Below are positions 19,873 through 33,300 of a DNA stretch of 64,000 bases, piece by piece. The number at the start of each line of letters is the position of its first letter. Position 1 is the stretch's first letter. Location of the stretch: positions 1 to 64,000 of the forward strand of contig CAJQUW010005721.1 in NCBI GenBank assembly GCA_907163375.1. The letters are read 5' to 3'. The position numbers and the translations under genes are program-made. Under the pieces are notes generated by a model that ran no database searches, was not told the DNA's origin, and saw only the letters and a list, made by a program, of their open reading frames with translations. Source of the stretch: Prostheceraeus crozeri. Taxonomy: Eukaryota; Platyhelminthes; Polycladida; Euryleptidae.

Positions 19873-20677
19873 ACGCATCCACCAGGGTGCGCAGATGGCC
19901 GTCGGAGATGAGGCGTTGCTGAACGGACGGACTATGACACATGACGGCGAGGATTCGGGCGCTGAACAGCTGCGAACAATGGACGGCACAGACCTTGGTC
20001 CTGATACTTGGCGAGCAGCGTGCGCGGAAGCAGAGTGTCCTCTTCTGCATGGTGATACCGTTGTGCAAGACATTGATAATCACGCCGGGATCCAAGCTGT
20101 ACAGATGTTCCAATACGGTGCGTTGAGCGGTGAGTGTTGGCCCACAGGGACCTGCACATGCTGCCACGGCTCCTGGAGGAGTGGCAGCCGCGCAGGGAGT
20201 GGAGAGGACTGGAGGCGGCGCGGCTCCGCACACAGCGGCGGCGGCAGCGGCGACTGCAGCTGCTGAGGCAACCACTTCACTGTCCCGCGCCTCTGTCCGA
20301 CGCAGTCCACTGAAGGCCGACACAACCGAAGGTCTAGTGATGTGGAAGCCGGAGTCTGCACGTGATTTCACAGTGTGCGGTGTACGATGCGATAGAAGAC
20401 TGTAGAAAGTTCGTGACGTCTCTCCAGATTCCTCCTCACTACCACTGCCGCTGGTGTGACGATCCCGGTCCTTGTGTGACCGGCCGAAATGCTCGTATGC
20501 ATTGTGAATGAAACAGAGGTCGAGGATCTTGTTGATGGCATTGAGAGCGGCGTAATGAAGACATTGGCGACCCTTGAGCAAGTCGAAGGAACTCTCCAGT
20601 AAGCCTGTCATTTGACAGAAAACCGCACGCTTGTCTGCTCGGCAAATATACGGGTCTTGAAGTCGTTCCTGACACGT
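19853..20677 (-). CDS. Exon: helical repeats flanking a low-complexity Ala-rich linker
   Basis: 275 codons, phase 0 at both ends. The acceptor follows CATCTTCGTCTTGCAG and the donor is GAACCG|GTGAGTT inside the first minisatellite unit. The N-terminal 55 residues are helical (CQMTGLLESSFDLLKGRQCL, HYAALNAINKILDLCFIHNA). A charged Ser-rich stretch follows (HKDRDRHTSGSGSEEESGET), then an alanine run (VASAAAVAAAAAAVCGAAPP) and a Pro/Ala linker. The exon ends with more helices (TVLEHLYSLDPGVIINVLHN and LFSARILAVMCHSPSVQQRL, then LRTLVDALDPNHEP). The Ala and Ser blocks are probably disordered insertions in a repeat fold. It joins exon 50041-50231 in phase across a 29-kb intron. Confidence 0.85.
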
Positions 20678-20864
20678 CTGCAAGACGAAGATGAACAGTC
20701 AAATGACATCTGAAAATATACGGGTCTTGAGGTTGTACCTTTGGTCATGTCCAAGTTCAACATAGGCAGTGATTATTTGCAGGGATGGGAATTAGGTAAC
20801 GAGTGCCCACGCGGAAATTTACATTCCAAGATGCCTCAAATGCAGAGATGATCATAAAAAACGG

Positions 20865-21425
20865 ACCACCTAAATTCCGCTGAAGTTCAATCGATTCTTA
20901 TACCTTTCAATCGCATCGCACAATAACGTGCCATAATCATTCGACAGCTTGCATTCTCAGTTTTTGAATGAGCCATGATAGACCTGCATCCGTTATTGCA
21001 TTTTCTGAGCAGTGGTCAGAAAATCGCTCCATTTACGAATTGTTGTTTTTCAAAATGATGATATGAGTATAATAATGAATCAGGCACGGGTAGGACGAGC
21101 ATTTTCTGACATCTCTATTTTGACATACTGAAATTATCATCGTGAAGTTACCACAAAATCATGACCTTTTTGGTTTAAAATGCTATGTTCTCACTTTTTC
21201 ATTAAAAATGTTCATGTTTGGTATCATCTGAATCCTTGCGATGTGAGGAGTTCGAATATGTCAGTTATATTCATATAAGTTCAATAGTTCCGCCATGAGA
21301 GAAAAATGACATGCCTTCACCAGTTGTTTTGTTTTGAACCTTTGTTCTTTTTACATGGTGTTTGTTTACTTTAGCGGTTATGAGAAAAAATATTGAAGAA
21401 TACGTCTTCGAACTCCTCACATCGG
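20865..21425. mobile_element. Foldback element, diverged copy of the 59-kb family
   Basis: It shares with 59071-59835 the blocks AACGTGCCATA.ATCATTCGA, GAATGAGCCATGATAGA, GAATCAGGCACGGG.AG.ACGAGC, and the centre GTTCATGTTTGGTATC. The outer edge (CGGACCACCTAAATTCCGCT) corresponds to the right outer edge of that copy. CGATGTGAGGAGTTCG (21239-21254) is inverted at about 21409-21424, so the copy can fold. Noncoding and worn. Confidence 0.55.
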
Positions 21426-21552
21426 ACTTAATACAGACTTAATGACAATATTATCGAAGATTTTTCATCAGAGAGAACTATTCCATTATGGTGTGGAAGA
21501 GCATTATCAATATTTCTTATCAATTGAGAGACATGAATGACAACAGAACTGC

Positions 21553-21715
21553 GACATGAACAGGAATCGAACCGAAGTCCGCGGTGGAGACGAGCTCGCA
21601 CCTTCTTCACTAGGCCACGCTGACGGTTCAAAAGGAATGCGAGTGAAGGCAGAAGTCATCTCTAAGTGATATCGACAGCATATTGTCCTATTATTATTGA
21701 CAGAACGCTACCAGT
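21553..21715 (-). mobile_element. tRNA-derived SINE, family 2
   Basis: On the minus strand the head reads GTCAGCGTGGCCTAGTGAAG, then the anticodon-like region CTCGTCTCCACCGCGG, then a box B match GGTTCGATTCC. Upstream it shares GATGACTTCTGCCTTCACTC with the copy at 35690-35880. It is more than a tRNA head because about 80 bp 5' of the head is also shared. Confidence 0.75.
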
Positions 21716-21819
21716 AGCATATCACTTGTCTTCGACTACGCTACAGATTAGATTGACAACAAAGGTCTGTCGTAGCAGATTGAATATCGAAAGAGAACGA
21801 CAACGACTTAAGTCCTTTA

Positions 21820-21935
21820 AAGACACAAACACCGTTGATTCCTAAAAAGGCCTCGCCCTACCCAGGAATTGAACCGAAGTCCGCGGTGGAGACGAGCTCA
21901 CACCTTCTTCACTAAGCCACACTGAAGCTCCCAAG
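21820..21935 (-). mobile_element. tRNA-derived SINE, family 2, second copy
   Basis: A close relative of the copy 250 bp away, in the same orientation. On the minus strand it has GTGTGGCTTAGTGAAGAAGG, CTCGTCTCCACCGCGGACTT and a slightly changed box B (GGTTCAATTCC). It then shares a body GGGAATCAAGGGAGTTGGTG-like segment with the 35.8-kb copy. Confidence 0.7.
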
Positions 21936-22571
21936 AATTTGTTGCTGTCTTAAAAATGGTCACCAGCACACGGTTGAATTTTGTCTTTGTAATTGGTATG
22001 CGAAATTAATTCATTTTCTGAGTATCCTACACTGAATGTGCTCTTGTTTTGTAGATGACTTCCACATACTTGGATGATTAGATGCCAACCCAATCGCCGG
22101 TTTTCAATGTCGTGAGTTCCACCATTTTGCGTCCATCTGCGTCATCTTATCCGCAAATTTGAGCATCGAAAATTAATTGATTACATCGAAAGAAGACATT
22201 TGTTGACTTATGGAGAGAAAAAATAATTAGTATCGTCTGTGTTGGCTGCTAAAACACACGGATAATGTGATGGACTGTGACATTTCATGAATAATTGATT
22301 TCTTTTCCAATTTCTATTTTTGTATTTAATATTTGGATTTATGAATAATTGCAGTTTGCCTGGAGAGAGAAATTGATGAGACAATTGTTCATGAGCTTCA
22401 CCTTTTTCTCACGCAATAAGTGATTTTATTACGGAAGGGAGACAATAGCTTTACAAAGTTAACATTCACATTTTTGTTTGTTACGACTTACGGTTGCTGC
22501 AAGCAAGCAATAGGACACTGCACATTGGACAGCTTGGTCAACCTTTTCCTGATAGAAGAAGATATCTGAAG
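21936..22571. other. No gene recognised (intron)
   Basis: AT-rich intron DNA without repeats or frames of note. Confidence 0.5.
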
Positions 22572-22705
22572 TCGGTACGATGGCTCAGTTGCTCAAAGGC
22601 CGCACTTCAGACGGAGGTGCAGAAGGTTCAAGGTTCAAGTCTGCACACCTCCGGAGGCACCACCACTACCTGCGGCTTCTTGTGTGCTGATGTGACGGAG
22701 CGGTT
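22572..22705 (+). mobile_element. tRNA-like SINE, family 3
   Basis: It carries a perfect box A pattern (TGGCTCAGTTG) and a box B-like AGGTTCAAGTCTG 50 bases downstream, followed by a GC-rich body (CACCTCCGGAGGCACCACCA). A similar box B neighbourhood (AGGGTTCAAGTCTG) occurs at 35637-35653. No acceptor stem can be formed, so it is a retroposed tRNA derivative and not a gene. Confidence 0.5.
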
Positions 22706-23027
22706 GACATGAACACGTGTTTTGTACGTCCTTTCCACTGTTCACAACTATCTCATCTTGTTGACTTCGCTATTGCTCGGCGATATAGCAAAAAAGAGTT
22801 CTTTGAAATATGGAAACCGGCAGCTGGCCTTACCTGACCGGACCGACCTTGGTTTGATGCCGGCCGGCTTCCATTGATTTTGTGGATAGAGCTTTCTTTC
22901 TTGTTATTGCTGAACTGAGCACATAAATTTTCAGAGCATCCTACATTCTGTTGACTCTTGCTTTTATACATGGCTCCGAAATTCGTGAGAAATGCCGAAA
23001 TAGGGAGTTGTAGTGGTAGCCAATCAG

Positions 23028-23593
23028 TCTTCATCATCAGCCTATATCTGCCCACTGCAGGGCGAAGGCCTCAGTATCACACTTCCACCACCTTCTGTCT
23101 CCGACTAATTGTGGCCAGTTGTGTTGCAGAACAGCGCAATTTCTTCATGCCACTTTCTTGACGATCTTCCTCTTCTTCGCTTTCCTTCCCATGGTCTCCA
23201 TGTTGTTAATCTTTGGGTCCATCTACTGTCTTCCATTCGGGCAATGTGTCCTGCCCACTGCCACTTTCTTGCCTTCACCATTTGTAGTGCGTCCCTGGCC
23301 TTTGTCATTCTTTGCACCCATTCGTTCGTCTTCCTGTCCATGAATGCTATCTTCAAAATCCTTCTCTCCATCTTCAGTTGTGTAGCTTTGTTCTTCTGTT
23401 CCGTCTTCTTTGTCATTGTGCAACTTTCGGTGCCGTAGATTAATGCTGGTATTACGCATGCCTCGAGTACCTTCCGCTTTAGAGAGATAGGCAGACTGCT
23501 GGTGAAAATGTTTCGATGTTTGTTGAAAGCGTCCCACGCTATACCTATCCTCCTCTTGGCTCTTTTCATTGAGGCTGAACAAAGGTATTCCAT
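23028..23593 (-). pseudogene. LINE (RTE-like) 3' end with conserved tail
   Basis: A 162-codon minus-strand frame encodes the end of a non-LTR reverse transcriptase (RRIGIAWDAFNKHRNIFTSS, then VIPALIYGTESCTMTKKTEQ, MERRILKIAFMDRKTNEWVQ, RKWQWAGHIARMEDSRWTQR). After the stop, the 3' UTR reads GGCCTTCGCCCTGCAGTGGG then GCTGATGATGAAGA. This is a recognisable LINE tail type (GCCTWCGCCC.GCAGTGGG followed by TGATGA repeats). The copy is 5'-truncated before the catalytic core, typical of target-primed insertion. The overlapping plus-strand frames are shadows. Confidence 0.85.
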
Positions 23594-26031
23594 ATGTCCT
23601 CCATCACAGCGTATGCAAAGATCACAGCGCTTGGTAAAATAGTGATAAGCAAGAGTAATATTTTGTTCCTTAGAAAGGTTGGTCTTTGCTTTGATTTGTA
23701 TTAAGCTTTTGGACCTGGTGCTTTGGTGTTTTGTAGAAATTAGTTTGCAGCAGGCCCCATAGCCAAAGTGATGGGGTCAATAAGTCAGCCTAATTTGACA
23801 TAATGTCAATGCCTAAAGGGATCTCATACAGACCTCCGCAGATCGAACGTTTGATAATTGTGAGTTAAGTTGGTAGTCCACGCGATGCACTTAGGACTTC
23901 TCTAACCATGCAGCAGACCTTGATGAATAAGATAGATAACAGTGTACTGACTACTAGAGTGGCACTCGATAGTGGCGTCATATTGACAGCAATCGTCATC
24001 GAAATAAAGTCCGAGATTTGCAAATGATATAGATAACGGATACAGAGAACTGTCTAAAAAGTTAATTAAATGTGATTGATAAGAATTCTCATGCCTTTTA
24101 CAATTTTCAAAATTGCTATTTGATTTCTCATTGTGGCTGCCCTGACATCGAATTAGAACCCTACATTTAATTAGTTTGAAGTCGGTCTAAAATAGGCCTG
24201 AATCTTGCATGACATGAAATAATGTCGGATAACTTCCCGTTCTAGTCAGCAGCTGCACAATAAGTTTCTAATCAATTCTGTTCTGTTTATCTGCAAGTTT
24301 TGCCTCTGATTTACATCCAAAGCTTTCTTTATTTCATTTTCTAACTGAAATCCACAGAATGAGTGTGCTAGAGGAAACTTGATCTCACTTGTTATCCAGG
24401 TTGATGAGCAGGGTGCAAATTCCAATGGCTTATCCGCTATTATAAGGAAGGATTTAGCCGAGCATCTGTAACAGATGGCTGTACCTCGAAATATCAATTT
24501 TCTTGCATCTTTGGCGCGGGAAGGAATGCAATTTCAACCCGAAATTATGAGCTAAGTGTTACATGGAGAAAAGCAACAACCCTCAATGACATCACAAAGA
24601 GATACCGCTGCCTGTGATTCACTCAGAATTTCGTGCAAGAAAAGCAATGCACTATTATCGAATGGTTTTTAGTGTCTTGATGGAAAACGGTGATTGAAAA
24701 ACATGACAAATATTTTTGAATGTTTCAGAGGGAAATTCTGCCTAGTCGAGTTAGTTTCTATCACTATCACGATGAGCATATTAACTGTTGGACTTTTGCT
24801 GTTTTGCACGCCTTGCTTTGCGGAAATCACAAGAAATCGAATAGGATCATACCACTAGGAACATGAGTATCTGAGATATCGGGAAACTCATGCTGACGGC
24901 GATGATGACTCATATGTGACGTCACAAAGTGCGCACGCGTGGACTAACTTCCAATGGAAACGTGATAGCAAGTTAGGCTATGCGACCTAGCTATCGATAG
25001 TAATGATATCTGCATATAAAATATGTCACATTTTCTTCACTTGGGCGACTTTGTGATCACTTTGTAGTATGCATGCAAATCAGATTTGTAGCACTATCCA
25101 TCTGAAGGCCCTGAACCTCTCACAGAGAGAACTGCCTAAGTTGCCGGCGGGGGGAAACCGGAAAACAGCCGCTGTTTCTTGTCCTGTTCGTTGTGAATGC
25201 ACCGCAGATTGACGCTTGTCGCTACAGACGACCGATTGCCCTAAAATAGATCGATTGTCTCTCCGTCATGGTGACTATGCATCTTGAGAAGAGGAAAATG
25301 TCCCTTCCTGTATCTTACAAGTTCGGTGCGTTCTGCTCTAATTAAAGTGACTTCTTTTTTATGGTTGGATTTCTATGAGTGGATAATGGAATACTGGATT
25401 GAATCACCTGGTAGCCCAATTTGCCAGATCTGCTAGAATTGCTTCTAATGCATCAGTTTTCGGCAGCTTGTATTTCTCCAGAAGTAGAAATTAGGAATTC
25501 AAGCATCAAATATTTCAATAATGGTTCTTTAGCCTACAAGTTTGAATACTGAAAACTGCCCATCCATTTATTTTTTTTCTTGTTTGTTTTTCCCAATATG
25601 TCGTTATTATGTTCTGGGGTTCGTCGAGGCACTTGTACTGATGCACTTGGGAAATCTTGACCATTTAGCATTACTGTGCCGTTCCTAGTATTCTGCAATT
25701 GGAGTGTATCTTGAGACCTATTTTAATCGTTTATGTGTGACCCTGTCAGCTGTTTCCCAGGCTCAAAATTAATATTCCTCATGATGCGCTCGAGATCTTG
25801 GGACTTGTAACCTTTCCTTTCGATCTTTTGTCGTAGGCCTACCGAGCAGTCTTATGATGGTTGGAGCTCATGTGTTCATATCTTGAATGAGTTTAATGAT
25901 CTTAAACACCTTGGCTTCCAGTGCTTCAATGAACTCTTCACATTTTATGTACTTTGTCAATGGGCAACACTGCTCAGGTTTCATTTCACATGTACACTTC
26001 ATATAGGAAGTACATCGAATACAGTTCCTAC
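23594..26031. other. No gene recognised (intron)
   Basis: Several short frames but no exon with matching borders. A 25-base stretch near 24917 is GC-rich and CpG-containing, without further sign of a promoter. Confidence 0.5.
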
Positions 26032-26568
26032 CACAGAATTAGATTGTTTAATCGCATCACTTTGCTAGAAGTGCAAACTGATTCAAACAGATGGCACATG
26101 CAGGAACTTAATAAGTGGGCAAAAAGAAATTTTAATGCCTTGCAGAGATAGGAAAAATAGTCGTGCGTCGCTTGCGGATTGCTGTGAATTCCTTCAAAAT
26201 TATGTGATTCCTCGAAAATGCTTCGATCGCCACGACTCCTTCAGATTCGAAGAATTCAGATCATTGCGCTGAAGTTTTCTCGATAATGTTGGGTCCTCCG
26301 ATCATTATTAAAAAGTTAGCAGGCGCATGAAAAAACGTTCACAAACTTCTCTGTAGAACTTGACATCGTCTGTCTCTTTGCTGTATGATCCGTTTGATAA
26401 CAGTAACTGAAACTTTGTACAATTTGGCGTGTTTAATGTTGAACTGGCTGCTCATTGTTCGATTGCTATGATATTTAGTCAGCAGATTGTGCCATTTCAT
26501 TAACGTTACATGTTTCAATGTTTCCCTTCTAGTCAAACGGAAGAAGAGACGACCTGTCTAATTCTGTG
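26032..26568 (+). mobile_element. hAT-like MITE (520-bp family), complete copy
   Basis: 537 bp with ends CACAGAATTAGAT and GTCTAATTCTGTG, flanked by GTTCCTAC and GTTGCTAC (7 of 8 match). The interior has no transposase frame. Length and sequence agree with the copies at 51245, 53826 and 62828. The 8-bp duplication points to hAT-type mobilisation. Confidence 0.85.
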
Positions 26569-29500
26569 GTTGCTACTGTTCCGGTGTCGCATGACCATTT
26601 CGATGCCTGGTGCTTTCTTTCCATGTTAGCTCTTAGATGCAATCACAGAGATATATTTATTTATGTGTGGGTTGGTCTATAGTGGACATAATCCTATCCC
26701 AGCAACTGTATGCAATGGTAGCACCCGATAGAAATTGACATAGATATTCGTCTCTCTTTGGCTTGTGTGATTGGCCAAGCGCGCGCATTGTGGAGTATCT
26801 CCTATCAGCGAACACACGAACTTCAGCGGTCAGATTGCAGGCCGGCCTGTCAAGTGACTCAATTTTTCTCCGTGATGAATTCGTCAGATGAGAATATCAT
26901 TCACACCGTTCGACTCTTCACGACCTAAATTTGCATCATGTTCAATGGAAGATTGATCTTCTTGCCCCTCGAGACTACTTCTGGCCGTGACCATCAATGT
27001 TGATGAAAGTTATCTCTACACCCAAACACTCAGACAATGCAATTTATCCGCTGTGGATACAACATCGTCCACAGGTTACCCTGGTTATAAGAGAATTGAT
27101 TGAAAGTTGGCGCAGGTAATTGTAGGGGTGGGGGCCCAGCAATCCTCCATTTTCATGCCTCACTGCCAACATCTGCAGACTGAATCACAAAATGGATGCT
27201 TTTCCACAGTTATAACGATTGAAGCTTCGATAGAGTTAATTCAGACTTCAAACGCAAGATAAATATTTCAATTCAGGGAAGTGGATTTAGCGCGTCGGTG
27301 ACTTTGAGATACACAAGCTTGATTTAATTCACTGACGCTTGCTGGCACTTTGCATCTAAAAACAATTACAAGTGGCAAAACGTAAAATTGGTTCTTTGAA
27401 ATGATGACGGCATTGGCCAGACTCTAAATGGACATCAAAAGGTAAATAGTTTATGAAATATCGGAAGGCTATTGAGTTTACACCTCGACCAGGAATATCG
27501 AATGATTTGGTTTTGCAAACCGAAAATATATTTTTCATTAGCCTTCATTTCTCTGTATGATAAACTGTAACAACTGTAAGACCAATCTTGGTAATTTCGC
27601 TTCGAGTAGTAAATACAGTTCTATAAGCAATGAAACGAGTGTAAGAATATCTTAAGTGCAAAAACAAGTGCAAATTCTGTAATAAAAAATCATACGAAGT
27701 ATATACGCACAAGTAAAAGTCAAAATTCAAAATAATATAGAAACAATTATCTTCTAAATCTGTGTAGGTTTGCTGTCATAATAATAAGTGTCACAGGGCA
27801 AAACTTTGTCTTGCTCTTCTGAAAGGGAAAGATAAGATCACTGTCTTTAACCTGTAGATTCACCATGATAATAGACTTTCTTTCATTTGATAATGAAATG
27901 ATTAATGAACACGCAATGATCAGCCATCTCTACGGTACTGAATTATGTTGGATGATAGGATAATGTTCACTATCTATGTACACAGCACATGCATGTGCAT
28001 TAGATTGCTATGAGCTGATATCCAATTACGCGTATAATTGTCTTGTGGATGAGTCCAAATACTATTCCAAAAGCATTTTGTCTAGTCTATCTGTGTCATT
28101 TTTCTAACCAAGATTTTGATGCCAAAACTTTCATTTAAAGAAAAGTAGTTCTGCTTGACAAAATTTAATGTCATGGACAACCGTTCAAAGATGTAGTCAA
28201 TGATCATTGTGAATCTTCAAGAGGAGATCACTGCCTTTCAGATGATGTACAGCCTATGATACTTGTGCAGTCAAATGAGGTGAACATTAATGATGTAACA
28301 TTAATTTTGCTGAAGAGTGTAGAAGTAGATACCTCATGATGCTATCAATAGTATAGCTAATATGTGATGTAGCCATATATAGTGCATACGTACATGATGT
28401 GATAATTAGAATATCGTCATCAATTAACACCTCCTCTTACGTTGCTGATGATACAATTTCTGGGCCTTGATCGGTTATATCTCTGGTTCTACATTTCTCG
28501 CAAGATCTCAATGATCCTTGTAGTTAATTAATTGTTCCTGTCTTGACTCTTGCTCGGACAGTGAATGTTTCATAGTCATCACAATGATGAACTACTGAAA
28601 TGGGATTCAAATTCGAAGAAGTAATATCCAATTTTGATGAGAAAGTATCGAAGATGTTATCATTTTCCTCTCTTGGAAATCCATCCTCTTAAGGTGGAGA
28701 ATCAATTATTCATGCAAATTTCCAAGATAGAAACTCCCGATTCAATCCCAACTTCGTGTCTCCGCTCACCTATAAACCACTTTATTGACTAATTATTTAG
28801 CAATACGATGACCATCAATGAAACTTGTCCTCCCATCGATTACTGCTCTTCATATATTCTGGAAGATTGAGTCTATCATTGGAAAATAATCCCTTGGAAC
28901 TAATTAGGAAAAGTCAGCTAAGGATCGTTCAGATATTACTTGGAATGAGCAACTCGTGGAGATTAGGATGCAGCAGTGAGATCATGGTCGAGAACTAGCC
29001 GCAGCGTCTCGCTGGCGTGAAATGTTACTCGTCTGATGATTTATTCTTGTGTAAGATACTTAGATACATGGAAGATAGGACTCGTAATGTGAAACCAAAG
29101 TATCTCAGACATTGCTGAAGGTCATCTTCAGTACTGCGGAATTTATTTTCCATCACCTCACAACATCCTTGCATCTGAAGCTGAAATGAGGAATCGATCG
29201 ACTTGAGGTTGTGTCTTTGTGCACTTTCGAAAGCTATGACGCTGACTCAAGGCAGTCGAATCATACTCAATGCCTTCTGGAGTCTATGGTCAGTCTATGC
29301 AGTCAAAACACGACAGCATACAAACAGGAGACCTTTCCAAGACTTCTTAAGAACCTGTCAGCACTTCCAAGACTTGTTATTAATGCGTAATATTAATATA
29401 TTAATCAATCCCTGCAGTTTCGGTGTTTGTACGCCATTTTGATTTATTCTCATTTCTCGAAGAAGGCTAGCAATATGATATTCCAACAGTGACAGTTGAA

Positions 29501-30363
29501 AAGAACGGTCCAAACTACACAAAAAAGGTATTGACTAAATAATTGAGAATTATTTCAAACGAGATTAGAATGCAGTTTTGGTTTCATTTCCGATAGTTTG
29601 AATTTTCGTCATTTTATCGAAAGGGGCTCATCGTGTGATTTTCAAGCTGTGATCTTTGAAACTTTGTGCAAAAATACATCACAAACCGTCAAGAAATATA
29701 ATGGGAAATGTAACCGCCTCTGCTGACAGACACCGTCACATGTAACTGATACTGAGTGAATGATGCAGTCGTTGACAAGTGTTTCTAAGGGAAACGCATG
29801 CTACTTCTGTGCCGTTGTTGAACATCGCAAAAAGCTTAACTCCATTCTAGGACCTTTATTGTTAAAAAAATTCTATGGGTGGGAATGTGTGTTGAGTAAT
29901 GTTTGATTCACACCGGTCGACGAAGACTTTTCGGAGTAGACTTAGTGAATTCTTTGCGAAGGCTTATTTATCATCTCAGTGGTCGCAGCCCATTATCAGT
30001 CAGATATTCTGAAGTCATAGGCTCAGAGCTGGAAACCCTAGTAGCTAACCCCTAAAATGTAGTACCCGGGCCGATGCTTATTATGTCTGAAATCATGAAA
30101 TTTCCTCCTCATTTGACCATTTAAATACTCTGAATCAAGTTCATATGATGGCCTGTCAACATGGTTCTTAAGCAGTATAATGAAATAAACACCGACATAG
30201 CAACTACACGTTTTCAAACAGACTGCATGTCTTCAGTGCATCGGTTTATATAAACTTAAATGCAACTTACGACAATGGCAGCTATCTGCACATCAAATAA
30301 GATACAAATTATTTGTGAAAGATACACCCGCTATGCATCATGTACAACATTCAAAACAAATGA
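26569..30363. other. No gene recognised (intron)
   Basis: 3.8 kb of AT-rich intron. No frame here has splice borders that would fit the phase 0/0 intron between exons 50041-50231 and 19853-20677. Confidence 0.5.
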
Positions 30364-33300
30364 TAACTCACTGCCTATCAAATGATTGGAAACTCACTGC
30401 CTATCAAATGATTGGAAACTCACTGCCTATCAAATGATTGGAAACTCACTGCCTATCAAATGATTGAAAACTCACTGCCTATCAAATGATTGAAAACTCA
30501 CTGCCTATCAAATGATTGGAAACTCACTGCCTATCAAATGATTGGAAACTCACTGCCTATCAAATGATTGGAAACTCACTGTCTATCAAATGATTGAAAA
30601 CTCACTGCCTATCAAATGACTGAAAACTCACTGCCTATCAAATGATTGGAAACTCACTGCCTATCAAATGACTGGAAGCTCACTGCCTATCAAATGATTG
30701 GAAACTCACTGCCTATCAAATGATTGAAAACTCACTGCCTATCAAATGATTGGAAACTCACTGCCTATCAAATGATTGAAAACTCACTGCCTATCAAATG
30801 ATTGAAAACTCACTGCCTATCAAATGATTGGAAACTCACTGCCTATCAAATGATTGAAAACTCACTGCCTATCAAATGATTGGAAACTCACTGCCTATCA
30901 AATGATTGAAAACTCACTGCCTATCAAATGATTGGAAACTCACTGCCTATCAAATGATTGGAAACTCACTGCCTATCAAATGATTGGAAACTCACTGCCT
31001 ATCAAATGATTGGAAACTCACTGCCTATCAAATGATTGAAACTCACTGCCTATCAAATGACTGAAAACTCACTGCCTATCAAATGATTGGAAACTCACTG
31101 CCTATCAAATGATTGGAAACTCACTGCCTATCAAATGATTGGAAACTCACTGTCTATCAAATGATTGAAAACTCACTGCCTATCAAATGACTGAAAACTC
31201 ACTGCCTATCAAATGATTGGAAACTCACTGCCTATCAAATGATTGAAAACTCACTGCCTATCAAATGATTGGAAACTCACTGCCTATCAAATGATTGAAA
31301 ACTCACTGCCTATCAAATGATTGAAAACTCACTGCCTATCAAATGATTGGAAACCCACTGCCTATCAAATGATTGAAAACTCACTGCCTATCAAATGATT
31401 GGAAACTCACTGCCTATCAAATGATTGAAAACTCACTGCCTATCAAATGATTGGAAACTCACTGCCTATCAAATGATTGGAAACTCACTGCCTATCAAAT
31501 GATTGAAAACTCACTGCCTATCAAATGATTGAAAACTCACTGCCTATCAAATGATTGAAAACTCACTGCCTATCAAATGATTGAAAACTCACTGCCTATC
31601 AAATGATTGAAAACTCACTGCCTATCAAATGATTGAAAACTCACTGCCTATCAAATGATTGGAAACTCACTGCCTATCAAATGATTGAAAACTCACTGCC
31701 AATCAAATGATTGAAAACTCACTGCCTATCAAATGATTGGAAACTCACTGCCTATCAAATGATTGAAAACTCACTGCCAATCAAATGATTGAAAACTCAC
31801 TGCCTATCAAATGATTGGAAACTCACTGCCTATCAAATGATTGGAAACTCACTGCCTATCAAATGATTGGAAACTCACTGCCTATCAAATGATTGAAAAC
31901 TCACTGCCTATCAAATGATTGAAAACTCACTGCCTATCAAATGATTGAAAACTCACTGCCTATCAAATGATTGGAAACTCACTGCCTATCAAATGATTGG
32001 AAACTCACTGCCTATCAAATGATTGAAAACTCACTGCCTATCAAATGATTGAAAACTCACTGCCTATCAAATGATTGAAAACTCAGTGCCTATCAAATGA
32101 TTGGAAACTCACTGCCTATCAAATGATTGGAAACTCACTGCCTATCAAATGATTGGAAACTCACTGCCTATCAAATGATTGGAAACTCACTGCCTATCAA
32201 ATGATTGGAAACTCACTGCCTATCAAATGATTGAAAACTCACTGCCTATCAAATGATTGAAAACTCACTGCCTATCAAATGATTGGAAACTCACTGCCTA
32301 TCAAATGATTGAAAACTCACTGCCTATCAAATGATTGGAAACTCACTGTCTATCAAATGATTGAAAACTCACTGCCTATCAAATGATTGGAAACTCACTG
32401 CCTATCAAATGATTGAAAACTCACTGCCTATCAAATGATTGAAAACTCACTGCCTATCAAATGATTGGAAACTCACTGCCTATCAAATGATTGGAAACTC
32501 ACTGCCTATCAAATGATTGGAAACTCACTGCCTATCAAATGATTGGAAACTCACTGGCTATCAAATGATTGAAAACTCACTGGCTATCAAATGATTGAAA
32601 ACTCACTGGCTATCAAATGATTGGAAACTCACTGCCTATCAAATGATTGAAAACTCACTGCCTATCAAATGATTGAAAACTCACTGCCTATCAAATGATT
32701 GGAAACTCACTGCCTATCAAATGATTGGAAACTCACTGCCTATCAAATGATTGGAAACTCACTGCCTATCAAATGATTGGAAACTCACTGCCTATCAAAT
32801 GATTGAAAACTCACTGCCTATCAAATGATTGGAAACTCACTGCCTATCAAATGATTGAAAACTCACTGCCTATCAAATGATAACTCACTGCCTATCAAAT
32901 GATTGGAAACTCACTGCCTATCAAATGATTGAAAACTCACTGCCTATCAAATGATTGAAAACTCACTGCCTATCAAATGATTGAAAACTCACTGCCTATC
33001 AAATGATTGGAAACTCACTGCCTATCAAATGATTGAAAACTCACTGCCTATCAAATGATTGGAAACTCACTGCCAATCAAATGATTGAAAACTCACTGCC
33101 TATCAAATGATTGGAAACTCACTGCCTATCAAATGATTGGAAACTCACTGCGTATCAAATGATTGAAAACTCACTGCCTATCAAATGATTGAAAACTCAC
33201 TGCCTATCAAATGATTGAAAACTCACTGCCTATCAAATGATAACTCACTGCCTATCAAATGATTGGAAACTCACTGCCTATCAAATGATTGAAAACTCAC

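Noticed and set aside
19365-19873. Plus-strand frames of 82 and 115 codons with a 26-residue repeat
   Set aside because: A 26-bp minisatellite read in three shifting frames gives a 26-residue period. There is no start context or flanking exon, and the strand is opposite to the gene.
23109-23438. Plus-strand 109-codon hydrophobic frame
   Set aside because: The antisense shadow of the LINE reverse transcriptase fragment on the minus strand.
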